This document shows, piece by piece, positions 11,402 to 22,730 of a stretch of DNA of 62,000 nucleotides (position 1 is its first letter; every line of letters begins with the position of its first letter). Source of the stretch: Mesostigma viride (Eukaryota; Streptophyta; Mesostigmatophyceae; Mesostigmatales; Mesostigmataceae); assembly GCA_009746045.1 (NCBI GenBank), contig RPFO01000154.1, forward strand, positions 7,430,693 to 7,492,692. Direction: 5' to 3'. The notes under the pieces are model-generated. The model was not told the DNA's origin, did not search any database, and was given only the letters and a program-made list of their open reading frames with translations. The translations under genes were made by a program, and so were the position numbers.

Positions 11402-13340
11402 GCACGGCCCTAACGTTAATTCCCACACACCCTCTGCTAACGTTAGTTTCCACACCCCTCTGCTAACGTTAGTGCCCACCCCCTCGGCTAACGTTAATTC
11501 CCACACCCCCTCTGCTAACGTAAGGTCCCACACCCGTCTGCTAACGTAAGTGCCCCTCCCCCCTCTACTATCGTTAATTCCCTCCCCCCTTTACTAACGT
11601 TAGTCCACAACCCCCTCTGCTAACGTTAGTGCCCCCCCCTCCTTTGCTAACATTAATTAATTAATTAATTAAAATCATAGCTCCGTTGGGAGCATATGTA
11701 ACACATAGCCCTGAGAAAGGGGCATCTATGGGTTTGTAATACAATCAGGGCTATGTACAACCTGCAGGTGGAGGATGTACAACTATCACCTGCTCTGGGT
11801 GCACAAGGTGCACCTGCACCGCCATGATGGTTCATGCCTCCTTATCAAGCACAGGCACCCAGGGGGGGCTTGAGGAGAGGGCCTAGAAGGCCTGCATGAC
11901 ATATGGGGTGGAAGGTATGTGGCTAGGCTATAGCTGGTGTACACATGGCATCTCAGCAGAGAGTAACTCCCTGCATAGGCATAGCATGGCTAAATTCTTA
12001 AGGTATCATCCATGGGAGGTCCCGTTGTAGGCTGGGCGCGGCTAAATACTGAAAGCATCATCCATGGGGGCCATTATGGGCGCACATGCGCGTGGGCCAC
12101 ATGCTAGGCTAGGCCTGACTAATCTACACTACTGGTATAGGTTCCCTAGTCTGAGGTGGCAGGGGGGGCCTGCCATGGCTTGTGGTCAACGTGGATGACC
12201 GCCCCCCTCCAGTACACCGGCTTCCCCCCTGCGCGCTGCCGGAGCTGGAGGTAGGTCGGCCATAGCTCGCGTCGCCGCTGTTGCTGGGCCAGGGTCAAGT
12301 CGTCGTCCAGCGTGAAGCGAGTCTCCGAGAGCTTCTTGCGGCACTTCAGGAACGCCAGCTTGTCCCCCATGGACTTAAAGCTTGCTAACATTAGTTCCCA
12401 CACCCCTCTGCTAACGTAAGTGCCCTCCCCCCCCTGCTATCGTTAATGCCCACCCCCCTTCACTAACGTTATTCCCCAGCCCCCTTTGCTAACGTTAGTT
12501 CCCGCGCCCCTTCACAAACTTTAGTGCTCGTGCCCCTCTGCTAACGTTAGCGCCCCCCCCCTCTGCTATAATTATTTCCCCCCTCTGCTAACTTTAATTC
12601 CCACACCCCCTCTGCTATCGTTAGTGCCCGTGCCCCTTTACTAACGTTAGTGCCCAGCCCCCTCTGCTAATGTTAGTGCCCGTGCCCCTTTACTAACGTT
12701 AGTGCCCAGCCCCCTCTGCTAACGTTAGTGCCCGCGCCCCTTACAAACTTTAGTGCTCGTGCCCCTCTGCTAACGTTAGCGCCCCCCCCCTCTGCTATAA
12801 TTATTTCCCCCCTCTGCTAACTTTAATTCCCACACCCCCTCTGCTATCGTTAGTGCCCGTGCCCCTTTACTAACGTTAGTGCCCAGCCCCCTCTGCTAAT
12901 GTTAGTGCCCGTGCCCCTTTACTAACGTTAGTGCCCAGCCCCTCTGCTAACGTTAGTGCCCGCGCCCCTTCACAAACTTTAGTGCTCGTGCCCCTCTGCT
13001 AACGTTAGCGCCCCCCCCTCTGCTATAATTATTTCCCCCCTCTGCTAACTTTAATTCCCACACCCCCTCTGCTATCGTTAGTGCCCGTGCCCCTTTACTA
13101 ACGTTAGTGCCCAGCCCCCTCTGCTAACGTTAGTGCCCGTGCCCCTTTACTAACGTTAGTGCCCAGCCCCCTCTGCTAACGTTAGTGCACGTGCCCCTTT
13201 ACTAACGGTAGTGCCCCCCCCTCAGCTATAATTATTTCCCCCCTATGCTAACTTTAATTCCCACACGCCCTCTGCTATCGTTAGTGCCCGTGCCCCTCTG
13301 CTAACGTTATTCCCCAGCCCCCTCTGCTATCGCTAATGCC
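11402..13340 (+). repeat. About 24-27-bp satellite (TAACGTTAGTGCCC type), with higher-order repeats
   Basis: Units with core CTGCTAACGTTAGTGCCC alternate with variants (CTGCTATCGTTA, TTTACTAACGTT, CTGCTATAATTATTTC). Between about 12530 and 13260 a block of roughly 240 bp recurs about three times, so higher-order repeats exist. The array is interrupted by the retroelement at 11656-12381. Confidence 0.9.
11656..12381 (-). mobile_element. 5'-truncated ORF1-type retroelement with ORF1 C-terminus and target-site duplication
   Basis: This insertion sits in the TAACGTTAG satellite and is flanked by TTGCTAACATTA at 11644-11655 and 12382-12393. Both flanks carry the same departure from the satellite consensus (ACATTA instead of ACGTTA), which supports a 12-bp duplication. 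On the minus strand it holds the last about 75 codons of ORF1 (DDDLTLAQQQRRRELWPTY), a roughly 500-bp 3' UTR, the terminal hairpin (11681-11692) and a TTAA-repeat tail. It is nearly identical over its 3' UTR to the copy at 10812-11101. Confidence 0.88.
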
Positions 13341-13362
13341 CGTGCCCCTTTATATTTGGACC

Positions 13363-13838
13363 AGGAACCCATCCCACAACTAGGCTCGACTATCCCACAA
13401 CCAGGAACGTGCATCCCACAACCAGGAGCCCATCCCACAACCAGGAACGAGTATCCCACAACTAGGAACGTGTATCCCACAACCAGGAACAAGTATCCTA
13501 CAACCAGGAACGTGCATCCCACAACCAGGAACACATCCCACAACCAGGAACGACTATCCCACAACTAGGAACGTGTATCCCACAACCAGGAACAAGTATC
13601 CTACAACCAGGAACGTGTTTCCCACAACCAGGAACGTGTATCCCACAACCACGCTCGACTATCCCACAACCAGGAACATGTATCCCACAACCAGGAACGA
13701 ATTTCCCACCACCAGGAACAAGTATCCCACAACCAGGAACACATCCAACAACCAGGAAAGTGCATCCCACAACCAGGAACAAGTATCCCAAAACAAGGAA
13801 CACATCCCACAACCAGGAACGTGTATCCCACAACCAGT
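13363..13838 (+). repeat. Second CCCACAACCAGGAACG minisatellite array
   Basis: About 23 units of the family seen at 10130-10298, with the same alternation of GTGTAT, AAGTAT and GACTAT endings. Conceptual peptides (PTTRNVYPTTRNKYP) are repeat translations, not a gene. Confidence 0.9.
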
Positions 13839-13849
13839 CGCGCAGTCGG

Positions 13850-15149
13850 TCTGAATGATTGGCATTATAACGAGCGTCATACTCGTCTCCGGCTTGGCAG
13901 TGCCGTCATCCTGCATACAAAAAGCACATTGGAGCCAGCACTTTCCCGCGGGTTGTAGCCGATATTCCTCGAGCTACCATGGTCCGGATTCTCCCGATTT
14001 CTGGCCTGCGCTGGTTGTCTCCTTGATATTCCTCCATGCAGCGATATTCACCAATGCGCTATCAATAAACAAGTCGACACCATCCGGGTATGTAAAAAAA
14101 GCACGCTGCTGGCCACGACGGTCACGGCAATGATGAACGACAATAACAAGAACGCCTAATAGCAGGCGTCATACAAACTAGAACAGACTGGAACAACTAC
14201 TTACCCGGTCGTCTGTGATCTTGACACAGAGCCTGGTTTACAAGGAAGCGAGGGAAACCGGCCACTATGAGCACCCCTACTTAACCCACATAATGAAGGT
14301 TAGGAATCCTCCCCATCATGCTAACCGTAGACTCGGTGAAACGCCCCATGCTACAAATACGATAGCCCAGCAACGACTGCTTGCGGCCATCACCTTGTCC
14401 AGTTCTGGCTGGCTGTGCGGCGGTAATTTTACCAAGTTTAAAAATGTTACGCCGCACCAGTCTGTGCTTTTTTACGTAGTACCAGTGTAGTGTAGAAATC
14501 TGCCAAAAGAGCAAACGCCCAAAGCCAACTTCGAAGACGCCCAAAGCCAAATTCCAAGACGCCCAAAGCCCAAAGGTGGGCGAGTCTGGCGCGGCGCCGG
14601 CCATTGGGCCCCGGAATAAGAAATCCCTATACCCCAGAACGGACTTATCAAACCCCAAGAGACAGGGGAGATAAATAGTCCTAGCACTCTCCAGGAATCG
14701 TAGAGGGTGGTCGTTTCCCGTCTAGAGGCCTCTCCTACGAGACGGTACTTACGCGATACATGTAGAGAGCGGTCCTCCCCTTTTGGTCGGGCGTCTCTCT
14801 GCTTGTTCATACAGACACAAGAATTCCTGTCTATCATCGGATATGGCTGTCCAATAACAGGGCCTGAAGTGAGGATGTTTGGTTATTAGAAATAACTTCA
14901 CATTATTGGGGGTATCCGCCTGATCGCTATGGTGACAAACAGGCAACGCTTACACCCCCCGCATTGGAAGTTCTAACTAAATAATTAGCTTCTGGAAAGT
15001 GTTCTGGCTGAAAACCATAAAAAAAACAAAAGAAAATTAATTAATTAACTCCGGGGGCTGAGGACTGGACTCAACAAACAAACAAACAAAATTAATTAAT
15101 TAACTCATGTGGGCACGGGGTCGTCGCCCTGTGAGAAAACAAACAAACA
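13850..15149. other. Right end of the inverted-repeat block and 5' flank of the DDE gene
   Basis: The region holds the dispersed 31-bp motif at 13991-14021, the right TIR (14413-14627) and, at 15000-15150, two short cassettes in which AAACAAACAAA-type runs alternate with TTAATTAATTAA and about 30 unique bases. A related cassette pair is at 25135-25260. ACACCCCCCGCATTGGAAGT near 14951 is repeated inverted near 25318. No gene was recognised. Confidence 0.45.
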
Positions 15150-15171
15150 CTTTATATTATATAATATAAAG
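15150..15171. promoter_or_regulatory. AT-rich perfect palindrome 41 nt upstream of the DDE gene start
   Basis: The 22 bases are a perfect palindrome (halves CTTTATATTAT and ATAATATAAAG) and include TATA-like sequence. It lies just upstream of the ATG at 15212. A core-promoter or transposon-terminal role is only a guess. Confidence 0.35.
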
Positions 15172-15211
15172 TACATAAAACCTTCGAAAATACCTTGGAC
15201 AGGCGGGAAAC

Positions 15212-18200
15212 ATGAAATATCGTGAAAATCGAAAAAAAACCCGCGAGACGCAGGCCGAGCGCGGGGTGAGGCTCGAACTTCACCTTAACAACGTGCTGCT
15301 GAATGTCTCCCCCCTGCCGGCACTGATCATGGACAACGACGTAGGTGGACATAGTTATGGCGGACATAGTTATGGGCCGAGCCCATCATTCGCGCAGCCT
15401 TCCCCGCAACCCGCAGATTGGTCGCCACCTTCATCGCCATCGCCGCGTGCTCATCCGACCCCACCTTCATCACCAGAGACTCCATCATCCCCGCCTCCTG
15501 GCACGCCACCACCAGAGACTCCATCATCCCCGCCTCCTGGCACGCCACCGTGGGATTTAAACCCGGTCTGGGCGGCAAAGTTGCCGCCGCTGAGCCGGAG
15601 TCCTCGCCCTGTACCCACGCCGACAGCAATGCACGCAGCCCAGCTGAGGCTGAGCGGAAGCAAGCAAACCACCTTGCTGTCGCTCGGCTTCCGGAAGTTG
15701 GGAAGTGCAGCCGGTTCGAACCAAGACCCCATCGTTAACCGGCCAGCCCCCCAGCTGTCGCCTCAACGACGGTCGCTTATCGCTCGGCGGACGTGGGAGC
15801 GGATGCTGGCGACAATTCTCAAGCCTGAGCGTTCCACTGCGAAACACCCTATCCTGTGCCTGCCACGGCCCGGACCCGGACGTCCTCCTGCCAAGGCCGT
15901 CCAGGGGGGGACACTTCTGCTGGTGAGGTTGGACAGGCCGTTGGCTAAGTGGTGGGCTGCGGCTTATCGTCCCCACAAGACCGCGGGAGACCAAGAGCTG
16001 CATCCAGCCATGGCAGCGTGGCTTGAAGACGACGACTGGACGCCCGAAACTGAGCGGCCACATGTAGGCCTGCCGGATGTGGATGGAGAGCGAGCAGCTG
16101 CCGAGAGGTTTGTCTCTTGTTGTGTTTCTGGCATGCGTGCGTGGGTGTGTGGGGGGGCAGGCATCTGTGCGTGGGTGTGGGAGGGGCTGGCATGCGTGCG
16201 TGGTGGGGGGGCTGGCATGCGTGCGTGGGCGTGGGGGGAGCTGCCATGCATGCATGTGGGGCGGGGCGTGGGTTTAGGGGGGGCTGGCATGCGTGCCTGG
16301 GTTCGTGGGGTGGCTGGCATGCGTGTGTGGGTGTGGGTGGTGGCTGGCATGCATAAGTGGGTTTGTAGGGTCGCTGGCATGCATGCGTGGATGTGGGGGT
16401 GGCTGGCATGCCTGCGTGGGTTTGTGGGGTGGATGGCATGCATGTGTGCATGTGGGGGGTGGCTGGCATGCATGCGTGCATGTGGGGGGTGGCTGGCATG
16501 CTACGCAGGTTTGTGGGGTGGCTGCCATGCGTGCGTGGCTGTGGGGGTGGCTGGCATGCGTGCCTAGGTTGGTGGGGTGGCTGCCATGCATGTGGGGGGT
16601 GGCTGGCATGCTACCCGGGTTTGTGGGGTGGCTGGCATGTGTGCGTGGCTGTGGGGGTGGCTGGCATCATTGCATGCGTGGGTTTGTGGGGTGGCTGGCA
16701 TGCATGCATGCATGTGGGGGGTGGCTGGCATGCTACGTGGGTGTGGGGGGTGGCTGGCATGCATAAGTGGGTTTGTAGGGTCGCTGGCATGCATGCGTGG
16801 ATGTGGGGGTGGCTGGCATGCATGCGTGGGTTTGTGGGGTCGATGGCATGCATGTGTGCATGTGGGGGTGGCTGGCATGCGTGCCTAGGTTGGTGGGGTG
16901 GCTGCCATGCATGTGGGGGGTGGCTGGCATGCTACCCGGGTTTGTGGGGTGGCTGGCATGTGTGCGTGGCTGTGGGGGTGGCTGGCATGCATGCGTGGGT
17001 TTGTGGGGTGGCTGGCATGCATGCATGCATGTGGGGGGTGGCTGGCATGCTACGTGGGTGTGGGGGTGGCTGGCATGCATAAGTGGGTTTGTAGGGTCGC
17101 TGGCATGCATGCGTGGATCAGTGGGGGTGGCTGGCATGCCTGCGTGGGTTTGTGGGGTCGATGGCATGCATGTGTGCATGTGGGGGGTGGCTGGCATGCG
17201 TGCCTAGGTTGGTGGGGTGGCTGCCATGCATGTGGGGGGTGGCTGGCATGCTACCCGGGTTTGTGGGGTGGCTGGCATCTTCATTTTATCGAGCACGGGT
17301 GCTGACAGTTGTCTAATTGGCATTGGATGGCTGACAATTGAATGGATATCAAGCTGATGTTAGAAATAATGTTGTCAATATTGTGATATTGTCCACTTGG
17401 CACTGCTTATGCATGGGCGGCATGTGGAATGTTGATTTTTGCGTATGTGATCAATCATAGAGTATGCTGCCTAATCGTTGATCGACATTGGTTCAACACA
17501 TTAGTTCTGACTTGAATGTTTGGGCATGGGCGTGTTTTTTCTGCCATTACTATGCTTCCCCAGGCACAACTGGGACCCCTTGGAGATCAGCCTCGTCATG
17601 CACAAGCATAGGGAACTCGGCTGGGTTATGGCACGCACAGCCGAGTTTTTCCAGAGGGAGTTCCCCAACACTCCCTTTGGTCGTTTGAGAACCAGCCACA
17701 TCGCGTATTGGCTGAAGAGACAGGAGGAGTGGAATGCGGGAAAGAAGAAGCAGGAAGGGAGTGGCCGGGAGGCAGTGGTGCAGATGGGTGCTCGCGTTCA
17801 TGAGATGCTGCACGATGCCGTGAAGACGCAGTCCAAGCTGGGCCTGCCCATGTCGGCCACAATCATGGCTAGCATTTTCCGGACCATCATCATGGCGACA
17901 CAACCAGAGTTGCTAGTGAGCCGATCATTCGAGGCTTCGGAGCGGTGGGCGCTTGTTTTTCTAGCCTCGCTGGGGTACGTGACACGGAAGGGGAAGTCAA
18001 GTCGCACTGAGCCGGCAGATTGGGAGGCGCAGGTACGGTTGATGGTCCTCCGCATCTCGTGGTTGTGCGCCACCATGCAGATCCCCCAGACCCTGGTTGT
18101 GGCCTTCGACCATATCGGGTTGCAAATTTTGCCGACCAAAGGCACCACGTTCGCCCTGAGGGGTGCACAGGAGGTGCCTTTGGTCGGCCTGGACGACAAG

Positions 18201-20368
18201 CGCCAGGTCACTGGAGTGCTGGTTGAGGCCATGCCTAGCACGACGGTGGGTTTCCAGACCATCTGGCAGGGGAAGACCGAGGCATGCCTTCCTAACCGGG
18301 AGCTGCGGGAGCGCCTCCAGAGCGAGCATCCGGGGATGAAGTTCACGTACGCCTGCAGCCCAAATCACTGGGCCAACATGGACACCAACATGCAGCTGAT
18401 CGAGGGCATCATCGTGCCCTACTTGCTTGAGGAGAAAATCAGGCTGGGCTTGATGTCATACCACCCGGCTCTCGTCATCCTTGACTGCTGGCCCACGCAG
18501 ATGCTTGACACATTCCGCAACGCAGTGAAGGCGAGGTACGGCTGGCTTACCCTCGTGTACATCCCCCCACGGTGCACGGGGAAGTGCCAGAAGGCTGACG
18601 TGGATGGCGGCGGAATCATCAAGCCCAAGCTGCGTAAGCTGGCAGGCGAGCACATGCAGTCGCTCTTCACGGAGCAAATGCAGAAGGGGGTGGCGGTGGC
18701 AGATGTAAAGCTGGACCTCACGCTGACAGCGCTCAAGGGGCCCTTCCTCGAGTGGCTCCACGTTGTTCTCCAAGAGTTTGCTGATGCCAAGGATGCACGG
18801 GTGAAGGGCTGGGCGAAGACCACCATACCGCATGCCTTTACCCCGGACACCATCACCGAGGCACAAGCTCTCTATGATGCGCAACAGCTCTTCCCGAGCC
18901 AAGCCACGGGCCTCTTTGAGGTTGTCCCAGACGGCTCCGAGCCTGAGCCAAGGCCGGATGAGGAGGATGCCAACCCTGAGCATGACCAGGTAGACGACGC
19001 AGCATACGCTGAGGCTGCCGTTCCTGAGACAAGTGGTGAGTATCACTGGGCATTGTATGCTATCAATTACTGATTTATCATCCACCAAAGCATGCCTCAT
19101 TGTTTCTTGCTAACATATCCTCATGCTTGCATTTGATCAGTGTTACAAATGGCTCATTATAAATGTTTGTTGCCCTAGTTAGCTACTAACTTAAATACTT
19201 GCTGCGTCATTATTGTAGCCACTGCGCCTCTTGCTTTTTCATTTTGCCACAATGCAGGTTGAATGCGTGGTCCACAGGCATTCCCACTTCGCCCAAGGCA
19301 ACACCGTAGGCTGATAATGGTTTGGCGTTCTTTCGTTTGTGACCGTGTTTAAAGCACGGCAAATCACGGCTATACGTGCTAAACTTGTACGGTAAGTTAT
19401 CTATGGCATTGCTTAATGTATTTGTTCAGCCAAGTTCAGTTATGTCATTGCTTATTTGCAATGGTAAACATGACATACAGCATAATACGCTCAGCAAAGG
19501 GAGATTTGCGGTATTCTCGAAGTGGAATTGCAATTTGTCCACTAGAACAGTCCACCCTAGTGAATGGGTGGATAGTCGCTTGTGGGATGAACGGATAATT
19601 TAGCCAATTATAAGGGTTCATTTTCCTTGGAAAACTGTGTTTGCTCTCTCATGTTACATTTTGCACTTGTCACATAGCCATCTGGTAAAACTGGCAAGGG
19701 ACAGCACATGGAAGAGTACCACTAGTGTGCCCTTATCTTGTCATGTCTTTGTTGGTTTGCACCGCTTGTTCCTTTGTCATTCAGCGGCCGTACGTGCAAG
19801 GCAGCTCGTGGATCTGCTGGCATACCAGCAAGCCAGACGGAACCAAGGCACTAGAGCTGCAGAGAAGCGCAAGGAGGCTGAGCCGGTGGCGCCCGTGGCG
19901 GGGGACCTAAAGCTTGGCGTGTTTGTAATCCGTGAGGTTGCGGTGAGGGACGGCTTCTCTTTCGTGGTGAAGGTGGGCAACTCCAATTCCCCATGGTTGC
20001 AGGCGGCCACTGTGACAGACATCCAAGCAGACGGGCGCGTTTCGCTGCAGCCGTGGGAGCCATCAGCGTCCATGTTCACAACCAAAACTCGCAAGGTCAC
20101 TGCGGAGTCCGTGCAGGAGCATGGCTTTCTGCAAGCCATCAATACCCCGGTCGTCGTCTGTGTCGACTTCAATGAGTCTTTCCTGCTGGTGTGGGAAGAG
20201 GTCTCCATGACGGCAGACACCCTCCCCCGCAGCTCATCATGGGACAAGCCCACCGCTCTTCACGAGCAAATGGCGGGGCTGACTAGGATTTTGAAGCACG
20301 TGGATGCTCAGAAGAAGGCACGGGGTGCCGCATCCGTGCCAACATCCATGGCCGTTGATATCGCCTAA
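15212..20368 (+). CDS. DDE_1 superfamily (pogo/Tigger/CENP-B-like) transposase or domesticated derivative, three exons, 983 aa
   Basis: The exons are 15212-16107, 17564-19035 and 19785-20368 (TAA). Phases 2 and 1 match exactly, giving one uninterrupted frame. Residues 1-298 are Pro/Ser-rich with a duplicated PETPSSPPPGTPP stretch. A helix-turn-helix-like DNA-binding segment follows at about 305-365 (TAEFFQREFPNTPFGRLRTS). The catalytic region shows candidate acidic residues D481 (FDHIGLQILPT), D606 (VILDCWPTQ) and D644 (YIPPRCTGKCQKADVDGG), arranged as in the pogo-like DDE_1 fold (D-TG, DN/DC, PP..QkaD). The acidic tail and exon 3 (a beta-rich segment around FVVKVGNSNSPWL) are not recognised. 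It could be an active transposase or a domesticated gene; no terminal repeats were tied to it. ATG 15212 was taken because the frame is open from there; ATG 15330 is an alternative. TGTAA lies at 20678, about 310 nt after the stop. Confidence 0.8.
16108..17280 (+). repeat. GGGTGGCTGGCATGC minisatellite filling intron 1 of the DDE gene
   Basis: The intron is built of about 40-bp units around GGGGTGGCTGGCATGC with alternating CATGCGTG and GTTTGT joins. Blocks starting near 16577 and 16898 repeat as a higher-order unit of about 321 bp, with a third partial block near 17210. Both strands stay open over long stretches (GVAGMHAWV on plus, HASHPTNP on minus), but the intron is defined by matching splice phases, so these frames are repeat artefacts. 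Confidence 0.88.
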
Positions 20369-20784
20369 GTGTTATTATGCCCTGCAGTACGGGTGGGCCC
20401 ACTGTGTAGTGGGAGACATACGCCTTTCTCAACTGTGCCCATGTGTGGCAAGTTCTTTATGCCTTCAGCGTCTAGGCATTGATGCCTTATACCGCCTTGG
20501 CGTGCTTCCTACCTTTGCAGGGGAAGGCAAAGATGCGCTGTCTATCTCTCCTCTTATGGAAATATTCCTCTTAGTTGTGCTCATTTTCCGGTGTGTGCAT
20601 GCCCCGTGCAAGCATTTATTGAGAAGACTTCTAGTGTTGCTTTATGGCAGTTTTGCCTGATTGAATTGGATGGATGTTGTAACCATTTAGCATGCATTCA
20701 TGTACATGTTTTTGCCTTAATAAATTATTGATGGTTGCCCTCTTGGCAGTGGCAAATTTTGAAAGTATACATATTGTCTAACTT
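20369..20784. terminator. 3' UTR and flank of the DDE gene
   Basis: No further coding sequence. TGTAA at 20678-20682 fits the polyadenylation signal used by many green algae; AATAAA-like sequence (TTAATAAATTA) follows at about 20718. The site of cleavage cannot be read from sequence. Confidence 0.35.
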
Positions 20785-21780
20785 AATAAATTAAATTAAA
20801 TTATAACATGACTCCGTTGGGAGCTCATGTACCACATGTACCTGAGAAGGGGTATATGGTTTTTCAGTACATCTAAGCAACAACCTCACTTAATAGACGG
20901 GTGTGAATCATTAAATTAAAAGGGTCAGTGAAAATGTATTAGACGGGTGTGAATCATGTTGTGGACTTTATCACCAGATTAATATAACTTGCAACGTGAC
21001 AACAATCCGAGAGGCTTGATCAAAGTTACTATTCATGGGCAAGTAATGGCATGTGTAGTGGTTTCAACCAAGTATAGATTATTTGTCTCTTGGTAGTTGC
21101 TTACCGTCGGCAGATGGAGGTTTTCTCACTTCAGGTGGAGGTATATTGCAACAGTTGGACACGGCATGAGAGCGCTTAGACACTTCCACATACACTATGC
21201 CCACCTCATGTACTACATTATGGAGCTAGCAAAGAGACATACAATGCATGCCAGAAATTGGTTCATGAGAAATTTGATAACGAGACAACTAACTATGATA
21301 TGTGTATTAAGTGAGACAACTAGTCCTATATATGTCTTATATATGGACTCCATACGGATGGGTATTTTAGTGGATACTGAACCAACCTTGTAGGTCTATT
21401 AAATCATCAATCTAATTAGAAGTCGTGCGCGATGGATTGACATAACGCCTAAATGATCCTCTACATATTCCTAGATATGATGTATTAGCATATGCTCTCT
21501 CTCGCCACATTGTGCCTACGCAAAGAGCTGCTCTTTGCTGAGAAGCCATGCCCTAGCTCATGTTTATCATGCTTACTGATTATCTTCCACCCCATGTCCG
21601 CACTCACGTGCTGTGAATGCATGGTGGTGCAGGTGCACCCCGAGCAGGAGGCCGTTGTACACCCCCCCTCGTACAGGTTGTGGCTTAGAATGTACTGAAA
21701 AACCATACACCCCTTCTCAGGTACATATGTGTTACATGAGCCCCCAACGGAGCCATTTTATAATTTAATTTAATTTAATA
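20785..21780. mobile_element. TIR element or head-to-head pair of retroelement ends (about 1 kb)
   Basis: The left arm (20785-20870) and right arm (21695-21780) are inverted copies of about 80 bp: AT-rich TTAAATTAAATTATAA, the CTCCGTTGGGAG-type hairpin (20812-20823; CCCCCAACGGAG near 21743), then TGAGAAGGGGTATATGG. The right arm continues inward with sequence like the 3' UTR of ORF1-type elements (GCAGGTGCACC). The interior has a duplicated TAGACGGGTGTGAATCAT and no coding region. Either a non-autonomous TIR element or two truncated retroelements facing apart. Confidence 0.65.
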
Positions 21781-22730
21781 TTCCTAGTTGTCTCACTTAA
21801 TAAAGGGTTACGGGAGGAGAATGTGTGTTGTGGCGGTGGGGGTGGGCTGGGGTGGGGTGGGGGGGGGTGGGGCGCGGGGGCAACAACTAGGGGTCAGCGG
21901 CCCAGCCCCGTCCTCGGGCACTGTGAGGCCCAAACCGCGTGCCACGCGGCGCACCTGTACCGGCTTTGCATTATGTGGTCCTCGTTGCGTAGCATAATCG
22001 CCAGCCAACGGTTGCTGCATTTGGCCCGCCATAAAATGGCAGATCTGATCAAACAGGAAAAGCGACCGCATTGGCATCCTGCCTAACCATGTCCACACTA
22101 CATAGCCTACAATACAATGTATGCTAGCACGGACCACAATTCCACAAAGCCGGCCCAACAACCAAGTAGCTGACTGTTACATAAGTGTTGATGCCGGTGT
22201 GCCATAATACCGTCATTTATGTGTAACACGGAATGCTTCCTCTTGTCTTATTTGGTCATTTGCTATCATGTTAAGAGTAAAAAAAGGTACATATATAACT
22301 TCAAAGTTTACGTGCCAAGTGAGGCAACCAATGCTGGAGCTAACATGGGGAAAATGGGCGTTGAAAATACAAACTCCTGGCCCTACATCCAACAAAGCAT
22401 CACCCCTGCATCGCTGGTTTGCTTCTCCCGTGCAGGCCATAAGCTCGTTTATGTGCCACTCAAAGAATGCACCCTTGCCCTAGCCCTCACCTGCTCTCAC
22501 CTCATCACACTAACGCCAGTAAAACTTCCCACCTCTACCATCATTTACTGATGTCAGTGCGAACACAACTGGCCCAGGTAGCTACACGGGCTCCGATGTA
22601 TGTTCGCGCCTTTCCCTACAGAGTAAGGACTCTGTAATGTAGTCGTGTCAGCATGTCATGCGTCCAGCAGCAAGGGTCTCACTTAACGACATGCCGCATC
22701 CCAGATGCGCACATGAACTCGGCTTTATTG
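21781..22730. other. Region without a recognisable gene
   Basis: A G-rich stretch at 21830-21885 and several short frames are present, none with visible domains or consistent splice sites. It lies downstream of the HIRAN-domain ORF on the minus strand and may be its 3' flank. Confidence 0.35.

Larger units (their letters stand above)
6375..14627. mobile_element. Candidate 8.25-kb Mutator-like element with about 212-bp terminal inverted repeats
   Basis: 6375-6587 and 14413-14627 are inverted copies of each other with small differences. Both begin at the outside with GGGATTTCTTATTCCGGGGC and share the inner block ending at GCCGCACAG. CAGAACGGACT, 11 bp, directly abuts the left end (6364-6374) and recurs 7 nt beyond the right end (14635-14645), as expected for a decayed target-site duplication. 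Long TIRs, 9-11 bp duplications and a SWIM-type zinc finger in the enclosed gene are typical of MULEs. No MULE catalytic DDE domain was recognised, so this may be a deletion derivative or a gene-carrying element. The interior is swollen by satellites and retroelement insertions. Confidence 0.55.

Noticed and set aside
10130-13860. CRISPR-like regular repeats
   Set aside because: Units are directly adjacent satellites without unique spacers, in nuclear DNA of a eukaryote.
15945-17197. Long minus-strand and plus-strand frames rich in HAC, QPP or GVAGMHAW repeats
   Set aside because: They fall in the minisatellite intron of the DDE gene; phases 2/2 at 16107 and 17564 show the sequence is spliced out.
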